A stretch of 64,000 nucleotides of DNA, taken from assembly GCF_000753865.1 (NCBI RefSeq), contig NZ_JQFW01000010.1, forward strand, positions 62,001-126,000, written 5' to 3'. The stretch's first letter is position 1. Every line of letters starts with the position of its first letter. Both the position numbers and the translations under genes were made by a program. Source of the stretch: Alteromonas sp. LOR. GTDB lineage: Bacteria > Pseudomonadota > Gammaproteobacteria > Enterobacterales > Alteromonadaceae. Shown here piece by piece: positions 9,179 through 18,382 of the stretch. The notes under the pieces are model-generated. The model ran no database searches, was not told where the DNA came from, and saw only the letters and a program-made list of their open reading frames with translations.

Positions 9179-12178
9179 ATGAAATGTCTAAAAACATTGT
9201 TAGTTTCAACTACTTTATTGACTGCATTTTCGCTTAATGCAGAAGTTACACTCGAGCAACAAGTAAAAATTACGGAAGAAGGGCTCCATTTCGACGGTAG
9301 AAATCTCGACTTTTCTAATGTAGGGACGCCAGACACGGGAGAAAAGTACGACTATTTCTTCGGCCCGAATATCTCCGCCCACGGTGATGCAGTAAAAACA
9401 TACAGGCATTATGTTTTTATGACGTGGTATAAGGGCGGGAAGAACGAAAGAAACGTAATGCTTTCTCGATACAATACGCTTAATGGCGAACTATCTACAA
9501 TCGAGTTCCCCCATAAGCACACTGGTTTCAGAGGCGATCCCCTTGTCGGAGAGTCTCACAATACTATCGGCTTATCGGTGAGTCCTATTAATGGCACCAT
9601 TCACATGGTGTTCGATATGCACGCATACGACAACAATAATCATGGCGGTAAGTTTAAGGATGACTTTTTCAGATATTCATTTAGCGTAGCTGGCGCTGCT
9701 GAGCTCCCCCATTCAGAATTTACCTTAGATAAATTTGTTAAGGATACTAGTGAGGTTAGCCAAGGAGACGATGATTACAAGCACCTTACTATGACAGGCG
9801 ATCTAGATGATAAAGGTAACTTTGCTCGCCTCACCTACCCTAAATTTTTTACTACAGTAGACGGGACATTGCTGCTTTATATGCGCCTAGGCGGCAATAA
9901 TAACGGCGCTTATGTTTTTAATCGCTATGACGCTGAGACTGAAAGCTGGTCGACGTTCACAAAGTTCAATGAAAACAATCAAAAGCTTAAGGGAAACCAG
10001 TATAACTGGGGCCTTTACGGAAACATGAAGTATGTAAACGGAAAGCTTCGTGTTGGCTTTCAACAGCGAAGCAACGATAATTCAGATAAATATAAATACC
10101 AAAACGGCGTCTATTACGCGTATTCAGACCATCCGGATGGCTTCGGTGATTGGAAGAATCACAAAGGCGAACCAATGACATGGCCGCTTATTAATTCCGA
10201 TGAGATAAAAGTATTTGAGCCAGGTGACTATATAAGCCATACCGAAGCCAACTCAGTTTACATTGTGGGAAGCTTCGACTGGACTGTTACTGAAAAAGGT
10301 GACATTCATATTATCAGCAAAGTTCGTTCAACCGACCGCGGCAGAGCAGACTACGAAGAAGTTTATATTCATTCATATAAACCCGCAGGCGCTGAAGAAT
10401 TCATAATTAGTACTGATTTCCCGGGTGCAAGTGAGATTTATACATCAGGTGACAATGTTTATATTGTAGGTTTAGAGGGCGGCCGCCCCTATGTTGAAAA
10501 AGCTCAAGGCGGCACCAACAACTTTATTAGAGTGTATGAAGCGAGCGATGGACCAGTATTCGATCATGGCACACTCTATATCAAGGACGGTAAAGTTTAC
10601 TATTACCTCATGGAGCGTACATCAGGCACCGCAATGCCCCTTTACCTTCAAATTATCGATTTGGATTTAGAGAGCGACGCGAATGCTCCTATCGTATCTT
10701 TTCCTTCTCCTTCAGTGACTGTAAACCAAGGTTATGAGAAATTGAGCCTGAACATTTCTGCTGAAAGTCCAGTGGAAGGAAGAAGCATTCAGTCTGTTTC
10801 ACTTTATATTGACGATGAGCTAGTGCGTACAGACGATTCTCTACCGTTTCTGTTTGGTCATGGCTCTAAGCCTCATGAGACTGGCGCATTGGGCTGGCTT
10901 GATAGGCACGAGCCAAACCCCTCCCCTCTTTCAGCAGGACGCCACGTTTTTAAAGCAGTAGCTGTAGATAGCGAAGGCGACAGCTCTACTGCAACAATGA
11001 TACTGAATGTGAACTCAAATGCCCCCATCGTTTCATTTCCCCAAGAAAGTTTGGAAGTAGATGAGGGATTCGAAAGGCTGAGTCTCAACATTAGCGCAGA
11101 AAGTGCTGTTGAAGGACGCACTATTGAGTCGGTTTCTCTTTATATTGATGGCGGACTGGTCAGGACAGATACCTCCCTTCCCTATTTATTTGGTCATGCT
11201 TCAAAACCTCATGAAACAGGTGCGATGGGCTGGCTTGATACTCACTCACCTAATCCGTCTCCGTTGGCTGCGGGCAGTTACGAATTTACAGCGGTTGCGA
11301 CAGATAATGAAGGTGAAGAAACAACAGCCTCTATGCTGCTTGTCGTTAAAGGAGAGCCAGAGCCGCCAATCGTTACTTGGCCAAACTCAACTGTGACTGT
11401 TTATGAAGGCTATGAGAAATTAGCAATCACTATCGATGCAGAAACACCGGTGGAGGGGCGAGACATTCAGTCTGTCACCCTTTTCAGAAACGGTGAGCTA
11501 GTAAGGGTGGACACGCGCCCAGTGTGGAACTTCGGACATTCTTTTGCACCTTACGAGTTTGGTGCTATGGGTTGGCTAGACCGTCATGAGCCGAACCCTT
11601 CACCTTTAGGCGTTGGCACACATACCTTTACCGCCGTAGCACGAGACAGCGCAGGACTTGAAAGTGAAACTGATATGGCGCTCATTGTCCTGAGCTTACC
11701 TGGGCCCTCAGTCATGATAAATGAGGGTGATATCTCACTACTGACTGAATATCAAAACCTTGCTATCACAGCAGAGGCCTCTGCAGCAGATGACGATATT
11801 TCTCTTGTCAGCCTAGCACTTTACATTGATGAACAATTGATAAGAGAAATCTATGAACCTCCGTTTATATGGGGATCTGATGCTTATTCGACTGAATTAC
11901 TATCGTTGACGGAAGGTACGCATTTAGTGCGCGTAGTCGCCACTGACTCCAACAATAAGCAGTCTGAATCTAGCATTTTTATCAATATTGATTTATTGGG
12001 CGACCTAAATAAGGACTCAATAGTAGACAAAGCCGATACAAGGCTTTTTACATCAAAATTACGAGCGGGTGAAATTATGGATATCCGCTATGACTTTAAT
12101 GGTGATGGCGTTGTAAATAACAGAGATACACGAGGTCTTGTTCGTCGTTGTACTTATTCACGCTGTAGTTCTAATTAA
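9179..12178 (+). CDS. Ulvan lyase (PL24/PL25 type) with four Ig-like repeats and a dockerin
   Basis: 999 residues, secreted (signal peptide to about residue 21). Residues ~22-500 form a BNR-type propeller resembling the seven-bladed ulvan lyases PL24/PL25; [18 protein letters not shown] and [21 protein letters not shown] are typical landmarks. These enzymes cleave rhamnose-3-sulfate to uronic acid links by beta-elimination. Four Ig-like modules of ~112 residues start at about 502, 614, 728 and 842; the first three are near copies (each with PVEGR or AVEGR, FGH and GW-LD). Residues ~941-990 carry two calcium-loop repeats of a type I dockerin: [12 protein letters not shown] (from 942) and [12 protein letters not shown] (from 972). 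The end CTYSRC could form a disulfide. The cohesin-like gene starts 14 bp downstream. PL24 versus PL25 is not settled by eye. Confidence 0.85.
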   Translation: MKCLKTLLVSTTLLTAFSLNAEVTLEQQVKITEEGLHFDGRNLDFSNVGTPDTGEKYDYFFGPNISAHGDAVKTYRHYVFMTWYKGGKNERNVMLSRYNTLNGELSTIEFPHKHTGFRGDPLVGESHNTIGLSVSPINGTIHMVFDMHAYDNNNHGGKFKDDFFRYSFSVAGAAELPHSEFTLDKFVKDTSEVSQGDDDYKHLTMTGDLDDKGNFARLTYPKFFTTVDGTLLLYMRLGGNNNGAYVFNRYDAETESWSTFTKFNENNQKLKGNQYNWGLYGNMKYVNGKLRVGFQQRSNDNSDKYKYQNGVYYAYSDHPDGFGDWKNHKGEPMTWPLINSDEIKVFEPGDYISHTEANSVYIVGSFDWTVTEKGDIHIISKVRSTDRGRADYEEVYIHSYKPAGAEEFIISTDFPGASEIYTSGDNVYIVGLEGGRPYVEKAQGGTNNFIRVYEASDGPVFDHGTLYIKDGKVYYYLMERTSGTAMPLYLQIIDLDLESDANAPIVSFPSPSVTVNQGYEKLSLNISAESPVEGRSIQSVSLYIDDELVRTDDSLPFLFGHGSKPHETGALGWLDRHEPNPSPLSAGRHVFKAVAVDSEGDSSTATMILNVNSNAPIVSFPQESLEVDEGFERLSLNISAESAVEGRTIESVSLYIDGGLVRTDTSLPYLFGHASKPHETGAMGWLDTHSPNPSPLAAGSYEFTAVATDNEGEETTASMLLVVKGEPEPPIVTWPNSTVTVYEGYEKLAITIDAETPVEGRDIQSVTLFRNGELVRVDTRPVWNFGHSFAPYEFGAMGWLDRHEPNPSPLGVGTHTFTAVARDSAGLESETDMALIVLSLPGPSVMINEGDISLLTEYQNLAITAEASAADDDISLVSLALYIDEQLIREIYEPPFIWGSDAYSTELLSLTEGTHLVRVVATDSNNKQSESSIFINIDLLGDLNKDSIVDKADTRLFTSKLRAGEIMDIRYDFNGDGVVNNRDTRGLVRRCTYSRCSSN

Positions 12179-12192
12179 AAGGAATAACGAAA

Positions 12193-12708
12193 ATGAAAAT
12201 TGCGAACTTAATACTTATTATTGGTTTAATGATGTCCTTTTCATCAAAGGCATCGCTCATTACCTTTTCAAGTGATTCATCGTCATACTCAACTGGCGAT
12301 TTAATAGAGCTAGAGGTGTTTATTAATGAAGCTAATCCAGCAATAGATTTTCTTGAGATTGTATGGGAATTTGATTCCAGTCTATTTGAGTTTGACATGC
12401 TTACTATTACTGATGGTGTTTTTGATAACTCTTATTTTGACGATGCTTTTGCCTCAGGGGATGAATTGTTACTTCAATTAGGATTTTCTGCTGATTGGGA
12501 TAGCTTCCTAGGTACATCGTTTACATTAGGAACATTCAGCTTTATTGCGTTAGAAGACAACGTGACATCGCCTGAACTTATGTTAATTGACATGTTTGCG
12601 CAAAATTTTGACGGGGATGATATAAGCGCAACATCGGTGCCCGCGCCACCAACGCTTTTAATGCTTTGTATCGTTGGCATAGCATTTCTTAGAAAGCGGA
12701 TGCGTTGA
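12193..12708 (+). CDS. Cohesin-like protein with PEP-CTERM-like tail
   Basis: 171 residues. Signal peptide ~1-20. Residues ~21-140 follow a cohesin pattern: ITFSSDSSSYSTGDLIELEVFI, then AIDFLEIVWEFDSSLFEFDML, then LGTSFTLGTFSFIAL, matching the two halves of the cohesin jelly-roll. The C-terminus VPAPPTLLMLCIVGIAFLRKR has the layout of a PEP-CTERM sorting tag: a short Pro-rich motif, one membrane helix and a basic end. The usual PEP is PAP here. Such tags are handled by exosortase, which is not encoded in this window. The gene starts 14 bp after the dockerin-bearing lyase, with an AAGGA ribosome site, so the two are almost surely co-transcribed. A surface anchor for the lyase is the natural inference. 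Confidence 0.65.
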   Translation: MKIANLILIIGLMMSFSSKASLITFSSDSSSYSTGDLIELEVFINEANPAIDFLEIVWEFDSSLFEFDMLTITDGVFDNSYFDDAFASGDELLLQLGFSADWDSFLGTSFTLGTFSFIALEDNVTSPELMLIDMFAQNFDGDDISATSVPAPPTLLMLCIVGIAFLRKRMR

Positions 12709-12715
12709 TTGTTAT

Positions 12716-12740
12716 GGCCCAAGGTTTTATTCCTTGGGCC
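12716..12740. terminator. Hairpin between convergent genes
   Basis: A perfect 9-bp stem, GGCCCAAGG (12716-12724) with CCTTGGGCC (12732-12740), 7-nt loop. It lies between the cohesin-like gene and the convergent beta-helix gene. There is no long T-run, so it may act as a bidirectional stop or RNA stabiliser. Confidence 0.6.
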
Positions 12741-12749
12741 ATTCTACCC

Positions 12750-14459
12750 CTACTTATTTAACCTTTGCTGTTTCTGATATTCGTAAAGAGAAGGTATAGC
12801 CATTTTCGAATTAATGTCAGCGATATAAGGTGAAGGATTATGTTCTACTTCGAATTTTCTATTTCCATACATGCCAATAACTCTTGCATCAGGTCCTTCT
12901 GTCTGCCCCAAAATTCTGACTGTTTCATCACCATCGGCGCCACTTTCAACAAGTATTTTAGAGTTCCATGTCGTGTTATATCGCCCGTGACCGGGTTGCC
13001 AGTACCCTGCCCCACCTCCAAACCATAAATCGTAGTAAGGGCCATCTTCACTAGGCTTTGCTTCTATGTGGAAAGTCATGTTGTCGTATAGGTTTTGATG
13101 GTTGGCTCCTGCATGCTGATCTAACGTGGGTTGCGTAAAACCTACACCTCGCAAAAATACACTTTTCGTTGACTTGGTGTTCATACTAAATGTATGTACT
13201 GTGGGATTTAGAATTTTAGCATCTTCTACCAAGAAGTTATGTACGCTCCCAAGATGGATACCATAGTGTCCAAAACGACTTCCATCGCTGCGTATATTTG
13301 AGATTGTAACATTTCCACTATTCTCAGTTAATAGAGCGCTGTCTGCATTGCTAAAGCTTACGTCCCTAATCCAGCCGTTGAATACGCTAGTTAAGTAGAT
13401 ACCGTTAAAGCCCTGCTCAATATGATGGCCATAGGTATCGCCCGTTGGAAAGTGAATAGATAGTCCTTCTATCCCAACCTCTTTTAAATGCTCCCATGAT
13501 GAGAAGTGTGCAGGTATATTACTATTTATATCGTGTAAGAGAGGGTCACTTATTTCTATTTTATTGCCTTTTACTGACTTAACTTGAGTTGGTTGCATGA
13601 CGAGCGGACGATTTGGGAAGTCAAAATGGTGTGAACCAATAACTTGGTCAGTATTGCCATAAATAGCTTTTACAATGCCGCCTTGTTTACCCTCTTTATT
13701 ATGCCAGTCTATTCTGAGTATATCCCCTTCTGAAATACCTCCTGCGTCGGTAACGTCTAGGGTTGAATCACCTCTTTTTCCTTTAGAGATTACAGCTATT
13801 TTTTGGGGTTGCTTATCCAACTCTTTTAAATAAGGAACGGGGCGAGTGTTCTCCTTTTGGATCCATATCACGCCGCCTGACCAAGAGTATTCAGAAAAAT
13901 AGTCATCTATATAGATTTCAGGGTCTTTTTGTTTTTTGTTATGTAACCTTAAGTAATCTCGAAGTTCATTCAATGTAGGTGTTTTGTCAATAATTGACAG
14001 CGGCATCGGAAAATAAAGTTGAGTACCACTGGAGCCCATTCCTTTTCCACTAATTGTTATATCACTTCGATTAATCTTGAGAATATCTTTGATAATGAAG
14101 CGCCCTTTCGGAAAAGCTACTGTCACATGCCCTTCTACCGTGTGTGCAAAGTCTAAGGCTTTTAGGATAGCTTTTGTGTCATCCTTATGGTCATTCGGGA
14201 GTGCACCATAATTCACTACATCGATATTTGTGGTATCAACGTTAGCAACAATCTTCTTTTCTCCATTGTGATAACCAGCATATGAGTAATCTGGGAGAAA
14301 TATATTTTCTTTATTCCTTAGAGCCTCAATGCCCTCGCTACCGTTGGCTGACAATGAAGCGCTGATTAATAGCGCCATTATTGAAAAACTAATGTGCATC
14401 GATAATCTGACGAGAAGCTTGAATTTCCGAGCTAATAGTTTTCTATGAAAGGTATACAT
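12750..14459 (-). CDS. Secreted parallel beta-helix protein (pectate-lyase-3 fold, DUF4955-like)
   Basis: 569 residues. VVNYGALPNDHKDDTKAILKAL near residue 80 is the signature opening of the pectate lyase superfamily 3 beta-helix. Stacked coils follow (DITISGKGMGSSGTQLYF, GIYLTSVFNGWIRDVSFSN, NVTISNIRSDGSRFGHYGIHLG). The C-terminal LWFGGGAGYWQPGHGRYNTTWN resembles the DUF4955 module. The protein could be a polysaccharide lyase or a glycosidase of an unassigned family; I do not recognise catalytic residues. The N-terminus has a long basic stretch before the hydrophobic segment, so the true start may be the Met at codon 21 (MHISFS), which leaves a normal signal peptide. A triple half-site operator lies ~50 bp upstream. 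Confidence 0.7.
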   Translation of the reverse strand: MYTFHRKLLARKFKLLVRLSMHISFSIMALLISASLSANGSEGIEALRNKENIFLPDYSYAGYHNGEKKIVANVDTTNIDVVNYGALPNDHKDDTKAILKALDFAHTVEGHVTVAFPKGRFIIKDILKINRSDITISGKGMGSSGTQLYFPMPLSIIDKTPTLNELRDYLRLHNKKQKDPEIYIDDYFSEYSWSGGVIWIQKENTRPVPYLKELDKQPQKIAVISKGKRGDSTLDVTDAGGISEGDILRIDWHNKEGKQGGIVKAIYGNTDQVIGSHHFDFPNRPLVMQPTQVKSVKGNKIEISDPLLHDINSNIPAHFSSWEHLKEVGIEGLSIHFPTGDTYGHHIEQGFNGIYLTSVFNGWIRDVSFSNADSALLTENSGNVTISNIRSDGSRFGHYGIHLGSVHNFLVEDAKILNPTVHTFSMNTKSTKSVFLRGVGFTQPTLDQHAGANHQNLYDNMTFHIEAKPSEDGPYYDLWFGGGAGYWQPGHGRYNTTWNSKILVESGADGDETVRILGQTEGPDARVIGMYGNRKFEVEHNPSPYIADINSKMAIPSLYEYQKQQRLNK

Positions 14460-14976
14460 TGTTGAAACAACCTATTTTTTAAGTGATGCCTTTACAATAT
14501 ATTCACAATTAATCAATAACAATAACTTTCAATCACAATGAGGATATAAAGTTCTGCGCCTCTTACAACAGAACAACCTTGTGAGTTTGATAACTCAACA
14601 GTCTTTTTTCTTTTTTCTTGTTTTTGATAAAAAATATTAAGTATTGCGCAGCCATATAAATATCCTTTATCTAACCTCTATGTATATTCTAATGTCTGCA
14701 TCAAAGCGTCGAATTGCACTTGATTGTCTTTTACTAGTGTTGAATGGTCTTTATTACGCATCAATGGAACTCTATCTACGCATGAATGGAGTTTGGTTTG
14801 TCGCAAAAATGCAGCTGAGTCTACAGATCTACGTATTACAATATCGAATACAAGGTTTTACTGATCTATATACTGCTAGTTCGGTTTATAAGGGTAAGAA
14901 AACAACTCATTTTTGATGTGAGTGTAATAGTTGGTAATAAATAGTAGTAGATGTGTCTGCTGTAGCGCGTTGTTGA
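14460..14976. other. 517-bp intergenic stretch; operator near its left end
   Basis: It holds the candidate operator at 14509-14535. A possible 90-codon frame at 14644-14916 needs a TTG start, has no clear ribosome site and no recognisable family, so I do not annotate it. Nothing else is evident. Confidence 0.4.
14509..14535. promoter_or_regulatory. Candidate ulvan-regulon operator 3 (triple)
   Basis: Three half-sites start at 14509 (TTAATCA), 14519 (ACAATAA) and 14529 (TCAATCA), in exact 10-bp phase. It lies upstream of the leftward beta-helix gene (start 14459). Confidence 0.5.
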
Positions 14977-15846
14977 CTACACTTTTCCTAGGCTCTTCAA
15001 ACGTTGAAGGTGTTGAGCTGCTTCTCTTGGGGATTTTTGAATTCGAGGTTCGTTGTGTTTCACTGGCACACTATCGAGCGACGGAGCCTTAGATACCAAA
15101 ACCGATAGCTTCGTGACAAGGCCGTGAAATGGTTTGGCTATCACTTTAAATGTATTTATAGATAAAAACTTTAGAACGCCGTTAGCGAACTCGAAAGCGA
15201 TAATTTCTAGATTCTGTAGCGTATTTAAAACGCGTCTTACTGTATTTTGCGACCAGTTGAGAAAGTGAGACAGGAACGGCACCGTTCTACAGACCTTTTG
15301 CCTACTTTTTTCTATATTCCACTTGTGCTGATTTAATAGATAGCCATGTAAAATTAGTGCTTTGTGAGTATGTTTAGATCTATTCCCAGATAACACAGCG
15401 CTGTTGCGCTTGAGCTGGCCTACCTGAACTTTAAAGAAGGTTATTGCACGTCCTTGGTCTTTTATTTTTTTACTCCTTGCCGCTACAAGTGTTTTTTCTA
15501 ATTCGCTTGCGAATAGTAATGCGTAAGCGTTATCGCCTATTTTTAAATGATGCGCGATATTATCGTAGTAAGGGTGATAAGAACCGTGCTCTCTTTCGAC
15601 AGGCTCACCTTTTTTCAAAAAGCCTTTCGATACTAAAGATGAGATTGCTGAACGGACTGCATTTGGTGAGTAGCCGACTTTATTGCAAATAGCTTGAGTT
15701 GTCTGCTTGAAGAGACGTCTATATGGTTTCAATTGACAAGCGAAAAAGGCAATATGTGAAAACACAAACGACTCTGTGTCTGTTAATTGCTCAAACTGCC
15801 CTGACGACATAAAAAGTACGTCATCAAATTTACTATTAGGGTTCAT
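14977..15846 (-). CDS. Winged-helix protein of the replication module, function unknown
   Basis: 289 residues, basic. Two helix-turn-helix-like segments are visible: QTTQAICNKVGYSPNAVRSAISSLVSKGFLKKG (about 47-80) and VPFLSHFLNWSQNTVRRVLNTLQNLEIIAFE (about 188-220). The protein may bind DNA at two sites. No enzyme motif is seen. It lies downstream of the putative initiator on the same strand, 377 bp apart, with the predicted small RNA in between on the opposite strand. A role in plasmid replication or copy control is inferred from position only. It could also be a transcription regulator. Confidence 0.55.
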   Translation of the reverse strand: MNPNSKFDDVLFMSSGQFEQLTDTESFVFSHIAFFACQLKPYRRLFKQTTQAICNKVGYSPNAVRSAISSLVSKGFLKKGEPVEREHGSYHPYYDNIAHHLKIGDNAYALLFASELEKTLVAARSKKIKDQGRAITFFKVQVGQLKRNSAVLSGNRSKHTHKALILHGYLLNQHKWNIEKSRQKVCRTVPFLSHFLNWSQNTVRRVLNTLQNLEIIAFEFANGVLKFLSINTFKVIAKPFHGLVTKLSVLVSKAPSLDSVPVKHNEPRIQKSPREAAQHLQRLKSLGKV

Positions 15847-15895
15847 CTTTTTACCAACAATATACGTGATTTGCTGATAAAAAACGCTTTAGAGG

Positions 15896-15923
15896 TTGAC
15901 CTGATCGGGTAAACCGCTAAAAT
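15896..15923 (+). promoter_or_regulatory. Sigma-70-type promoter for the predicted small RNA
   Basis: -35 TTGACC (15896-15901), 16-bp spacer, -10 TAAAAT (15918-15923). Both hexamers differ from consensus by one base. It points to the plus strand, opposite to the flanking genes. Confidence 0.55.
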
Positions 15924-15929
15924 TAGATG

Positions 15930-15999
15930 TGTAACTGGTTCGAAAAGTTACATCTAAAGACCCGTGCAGTGCGCCAACACTTCACGGGTTTTGTTTTTT
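15930..15999 (+). ncRNA. Predicted small RNA with terminator
   Basis: Downstream of the 15896 promoter a ~70-nt transcript would contain a first hairpin, GTAACT (15931-15936) with AGTTAC (15946-15951). A terminator hairpin follows, ACCCGTG (15960-15966) with CACGGGT (15983-15989), with an inner AGT/ACT pair and then TTTTGTTTTTT. It lies antisense to any transcript running from the putative initiator into the winged-helix gene. Antisense RNAs at such positions control copy number in several plasmid families; that role is inferred here. Confidence 0.5.
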
Positions 16000-16111
16000 G
16001 CGCTTCTTATCTTTCCATATTTCCAAAATGCTCTTCACTGAGCGTTTAAAGATTGTATTGTTTTTTGTTGTTTTCTTTAATGTATGTAATCTTTATATGA
16101 AAGGTGTGAGA

Positions 16112-16208
16112 GATCAAGTTGGATCGTGATCTATTGTTGATCTTTCTAAAGATTCGATCCAAGGCTTAATAACTGATTTAGTTAGATTAAAGGTTCGATC
16201 CGGCTTAA
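16112..16208. repeat. Iteron-like repeats in a GATC cluster
   Basis: Two related repeats lie at 16148-16169 and 16189-16208. Each has an AAAG-R-TTCGATCC core followed by a GGCTTAA stretch. Six GATC sites start at 16112, 16122, 16128, 16139, 16156 and 16197, far more than the one per 256 bp expected. The core ATTCGATCC recurs at 17731-17739, 18315-18323 and 20561-20569, all inside the replication/partition module. The 17-base string starting TTCTAAAG is shared by the copies near 16145 and 18307. Likely binding sites of the initiator; Dam control is possible. Confidence 0.6.
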
Positions 16209-16223
16209 CAGGTACGCAATCGT

Positions 16224-17693
16224 TTAACGACGATCATCAAGTTTTCCTAAAATGTGGAGGGCTGACATGTCACGTCTAAATGCGATCACTGATGCGCCTT
16301 GTTCTGGCGAATAACCTATATTGATCAGATATCCTTGAACAGTAGCCCTACCATACTCAACTACTAGCTCACCTTTACGTTGTTCTGACAGAAAACTTGT
16401 TCCTACCTGTTTGACTATCTTTTCAGCCACTGCTTCGTGGATCTTTGCTTTGTAAGATGGGTCAGAGTTTGCCATAACCATATTGGAAAACTTGCGCTTA
16501 AATTCATTGAGGCTTGAGGAGGGAGCGACGGATTCTCGCAGTTCATTCCACGCATATAGTTGCTGTGCTTGCCTACCGGTTATGAGATGTTCACGTGCCC
16601 AAAGCCCAAACAGAATCTCAATTTCGTTTTTTGTAGCAAATACATCACTGTCGATGAGCAACATATCATCCAGCGTTCTTTTCGCTTTTATGGCAGCAAT
16701 AATATTTTTTACAGTTGACCTGGGGAACTGTATGACGGCCGCCTTTTTTTCTACATTCTTAGAGTCTTCATAAGTTACGATCGCTTCTAAGCGAAATAAT
16801 TTATAGTACATTTCTATGTCAATAATGAAATCTTTTCTATTATCATAAAAATCTCTCATATCAAATGTCGTTGCAGATATTCTCTGCATGGATTGAATAG
16901 CATTGCTGATGTAACCACCCGCGGAAGCATCTGATACTGGTATATCTTTCGCCATTGAAATAAGGGGCTCTAAGGGCAACGTAAAGGTTTCTCCGATGGT
17001 TTCTGACTCTTCAATTCGTTCTGAAATATGATTGATTAACCAAGTAATCGCGCTTGCGTAGTAACTCATGTCAGGAAGATAAATTAATCTCCCCTCCTCT
17101 GCCCTCGCTGTTATCAGAATGGGTTTTGTTCTCCCCTCCTCTCGAAGTTTAATACTAAGAGAGCTTGTTTTATCTTTGCGGTTCGTTCGCATTGCTTTCA
17201 CCAAATAGCGAACAATTTGAAGCTCGATAAAACGTGTCTTATCGTCGTAACGCTCTATGTTGATTGTTTCAACAGTACTGGATGAAACCAATTGAAAGTT
17301 GTCAATCTCTTGGTCTTTATTATTAGATTCTGCCGAGGCAATCGAATGCCCCTTTGGCATGACTAGTTTGTAGAGTCTTCCCCGCCGCTTTTTTATAGGA
17401 TCAGTCGTGATAAATTCGCTAACGATTAAACCTTCCTTTTCTAACTGTACGAGGTGATGTCTTACGTTAGACAACTTACGGTTAATTCTTTTGGCTACGA
17501 ATTCTAAGCTAGCGGTAAGTTCTTCTATCTCTTGGAGTGTAATAAATATGTCTGACGCAACAGTACTCGATGTAGCTGAAATATCTAGTGAGCTGCAAAG
17601 TCTCATGAAAACCTTAAAGTCAAAGTCACTAGATACTGAAACTAAGGGGGCCTTAAATCCATATTTTTCAGACAACTCGAATAGTTCACGCAC
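16224..17693 (-). CDS. Putative replication initiator
   Basis: 489 residues from a GTG start with a strong AGGAAGAG ribosome site seven bases upstream. The N-terminal part has a winged-helix segment (AKRINRKLSNVRHHLVQLEKEGLIVSE, about 87-113). The middle contains SAGGYISNAIQSMQRISATTFDM, which looks like a second DNA-binding region. I do not recognise a named Rep family with certainty. The call rests on position beside parAB, the iteron-like repeats at both ends of the gene and the plasmid-type layout. A distant relation to RctB-type initiators of secondary chromosomes is possible because the repeats contain GATC; this should be tested by profile search. Confidence 0.6.
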   Translation of the reverse strand: MRELFELSEKYGFKAPLVSVSSDFDFKVFMRLCSSLDISATSSTVASDIFITLQEIEELTASLEFVAKRINRKLSNVRHHLVQLEKEGLIVSEFITTDPIKKRRGRLYKLVMPKGHSIASAESNNKDQEIDNFQLVSSSTVETINIERYDDKTRFIELQIVRYLVKAMRTNRKDKTSSLSIKLREEGRTKPILITARAEEGRLIYLPDMSYYASAITWLINHISERIEESETIGETFTLPLEPLISMAKDIPVSDASAGGYISNAIQSMQRISATTFDMRDFYDNRKDFIIDIEMYYKLFRLEAIVTYEDSKNVEKKAAVIQFPRSTVKNIIAAIKAKRTLDDMLLIDSDVFATKNEIEILFGLWAREHLITGRQAQQLYAWNELRESVAPSSSLNEFKRKFSNMVMANSDPSYKAKIHEAVAEKIVKQVGTSFLSEQRKGELVVEYGRATVQGYLINIGYSPEQGASVIAFRRDMSALHILGKLDDRR

Positions 17694-17868
17694 GCTGATT
17701 CTCTTCCTATAGATTTTATTTATCGAGTAGATTCGATCCAGAGATTATAATAGAAGTATTTCTATGTCCATGCTTTGCGTTATTTGGTTTATGTGGAGTC
17801 AAGAACTGAGTTCCTTTCACCCATCGTCGCTTACTTGATTTGTAGAAGGTGACTGCATAGTTCATCAA

Positions 17869-17884
17869 TGTTTCCGCGGAAACA
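17869..17884. promoter_or_regulatory. parS: parS-like centromere site 1
   Basis: Perfect 16-bp palindrome TGTTTCCGCGGAAACA. It equals the canonical bacterial parS (TGTTTCACGTGAAACA) except that the central ACGT is CGCG. Confidence 0.75.
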
Positions 17885-18026
17885 ATGTAGTATGACAACG
17901 CCAGGCGTCAACAAGGATGGGCCTTCCAGCGATATTGTATTTACTTTTTAATTAAATAGAAAAGATGTTTTATCTATGAATGATATTACCTCACGCCATT
18001 GTACATAAGGCAAAATTTTCAATAGC

Positions 18027-18040
18027 GTTTCCGCGGAAAC
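18027..18040. promoter_or_regulatory. parS: parS-like centromere site 2
   Basis: 14-bp palindrome GTTTCCGCGGAAAC with the same CGCG core, 157 bp from site 1 centre to centre, upstream of parA. Confidence 0.72.
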
Positions 18041-18382
18041 AGTTTCAATCTGTTAGCACGTAGCCCTTTAAATATATCGGCTTCAGCGAAAATTCATTTA
18101 TATTTTAATTTAAGTTAAGAGCTACTTTATTTGTGTGAATACACCTTATCAGCAATAATCCTGTTGCGTAGACCTTCTTGTCTAAACGACTAAATACTCC
18201 TTGTTCTTCAATGAGAACTACACATTTCAAAGTTATATTTCCTGTGAGTCATTCTTGTTAATCGCTCAGCGCTCTAGTAAAGCTAAGTTTTTCAGCTAGG
18301 CTATTGTTCTAAAGATTCGATCCGAGACATTAACTATTTAGCATGCCAATATATACTGGTGTCCTTAGATAAGGTTTGAATA

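Larger units (their letters stand above)
15847..16223. other. 377-bp intergenic stretch: small RNA, GATC cluster, iterons
   Basis: It contains the predicted small RNA (15896-15999) and a dense set of GATC sites, together with two copies of an iteron-like repeat (16148-16208). It lies between the stop of the putative initiator and the start of the winged-helix gene. It is one of two places in this module where an origin could lie, the other being 17694-18382. Confidence 0.5.
17694..18382. other. 689-bp divergent region between rep and parA: likely origin/centromere
   Basis: It has no credible gene. It holds two parS-like palindromes (17869-17884, 18027-18040), two iteron cores (17731-17739, 18315-18323) and AT-rich stretches around 18090-18125. 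The layout, with the initiator reading left and parAB reading right, fits an origin and partition-site region. Confidence 0.55.

Noticed and set aside
10682..11999. Ig repeats as a DNA repeat or mobile element
   Set aside because: The repetition is in-frame protein repetition within one gene, with no terminal repeats or transposase.
14644..14916. 90-codon frame starting with TTG
   Set aside because: No ribosome site, no signal peptide, no family resemblance and odd composition; probably a chance frame.
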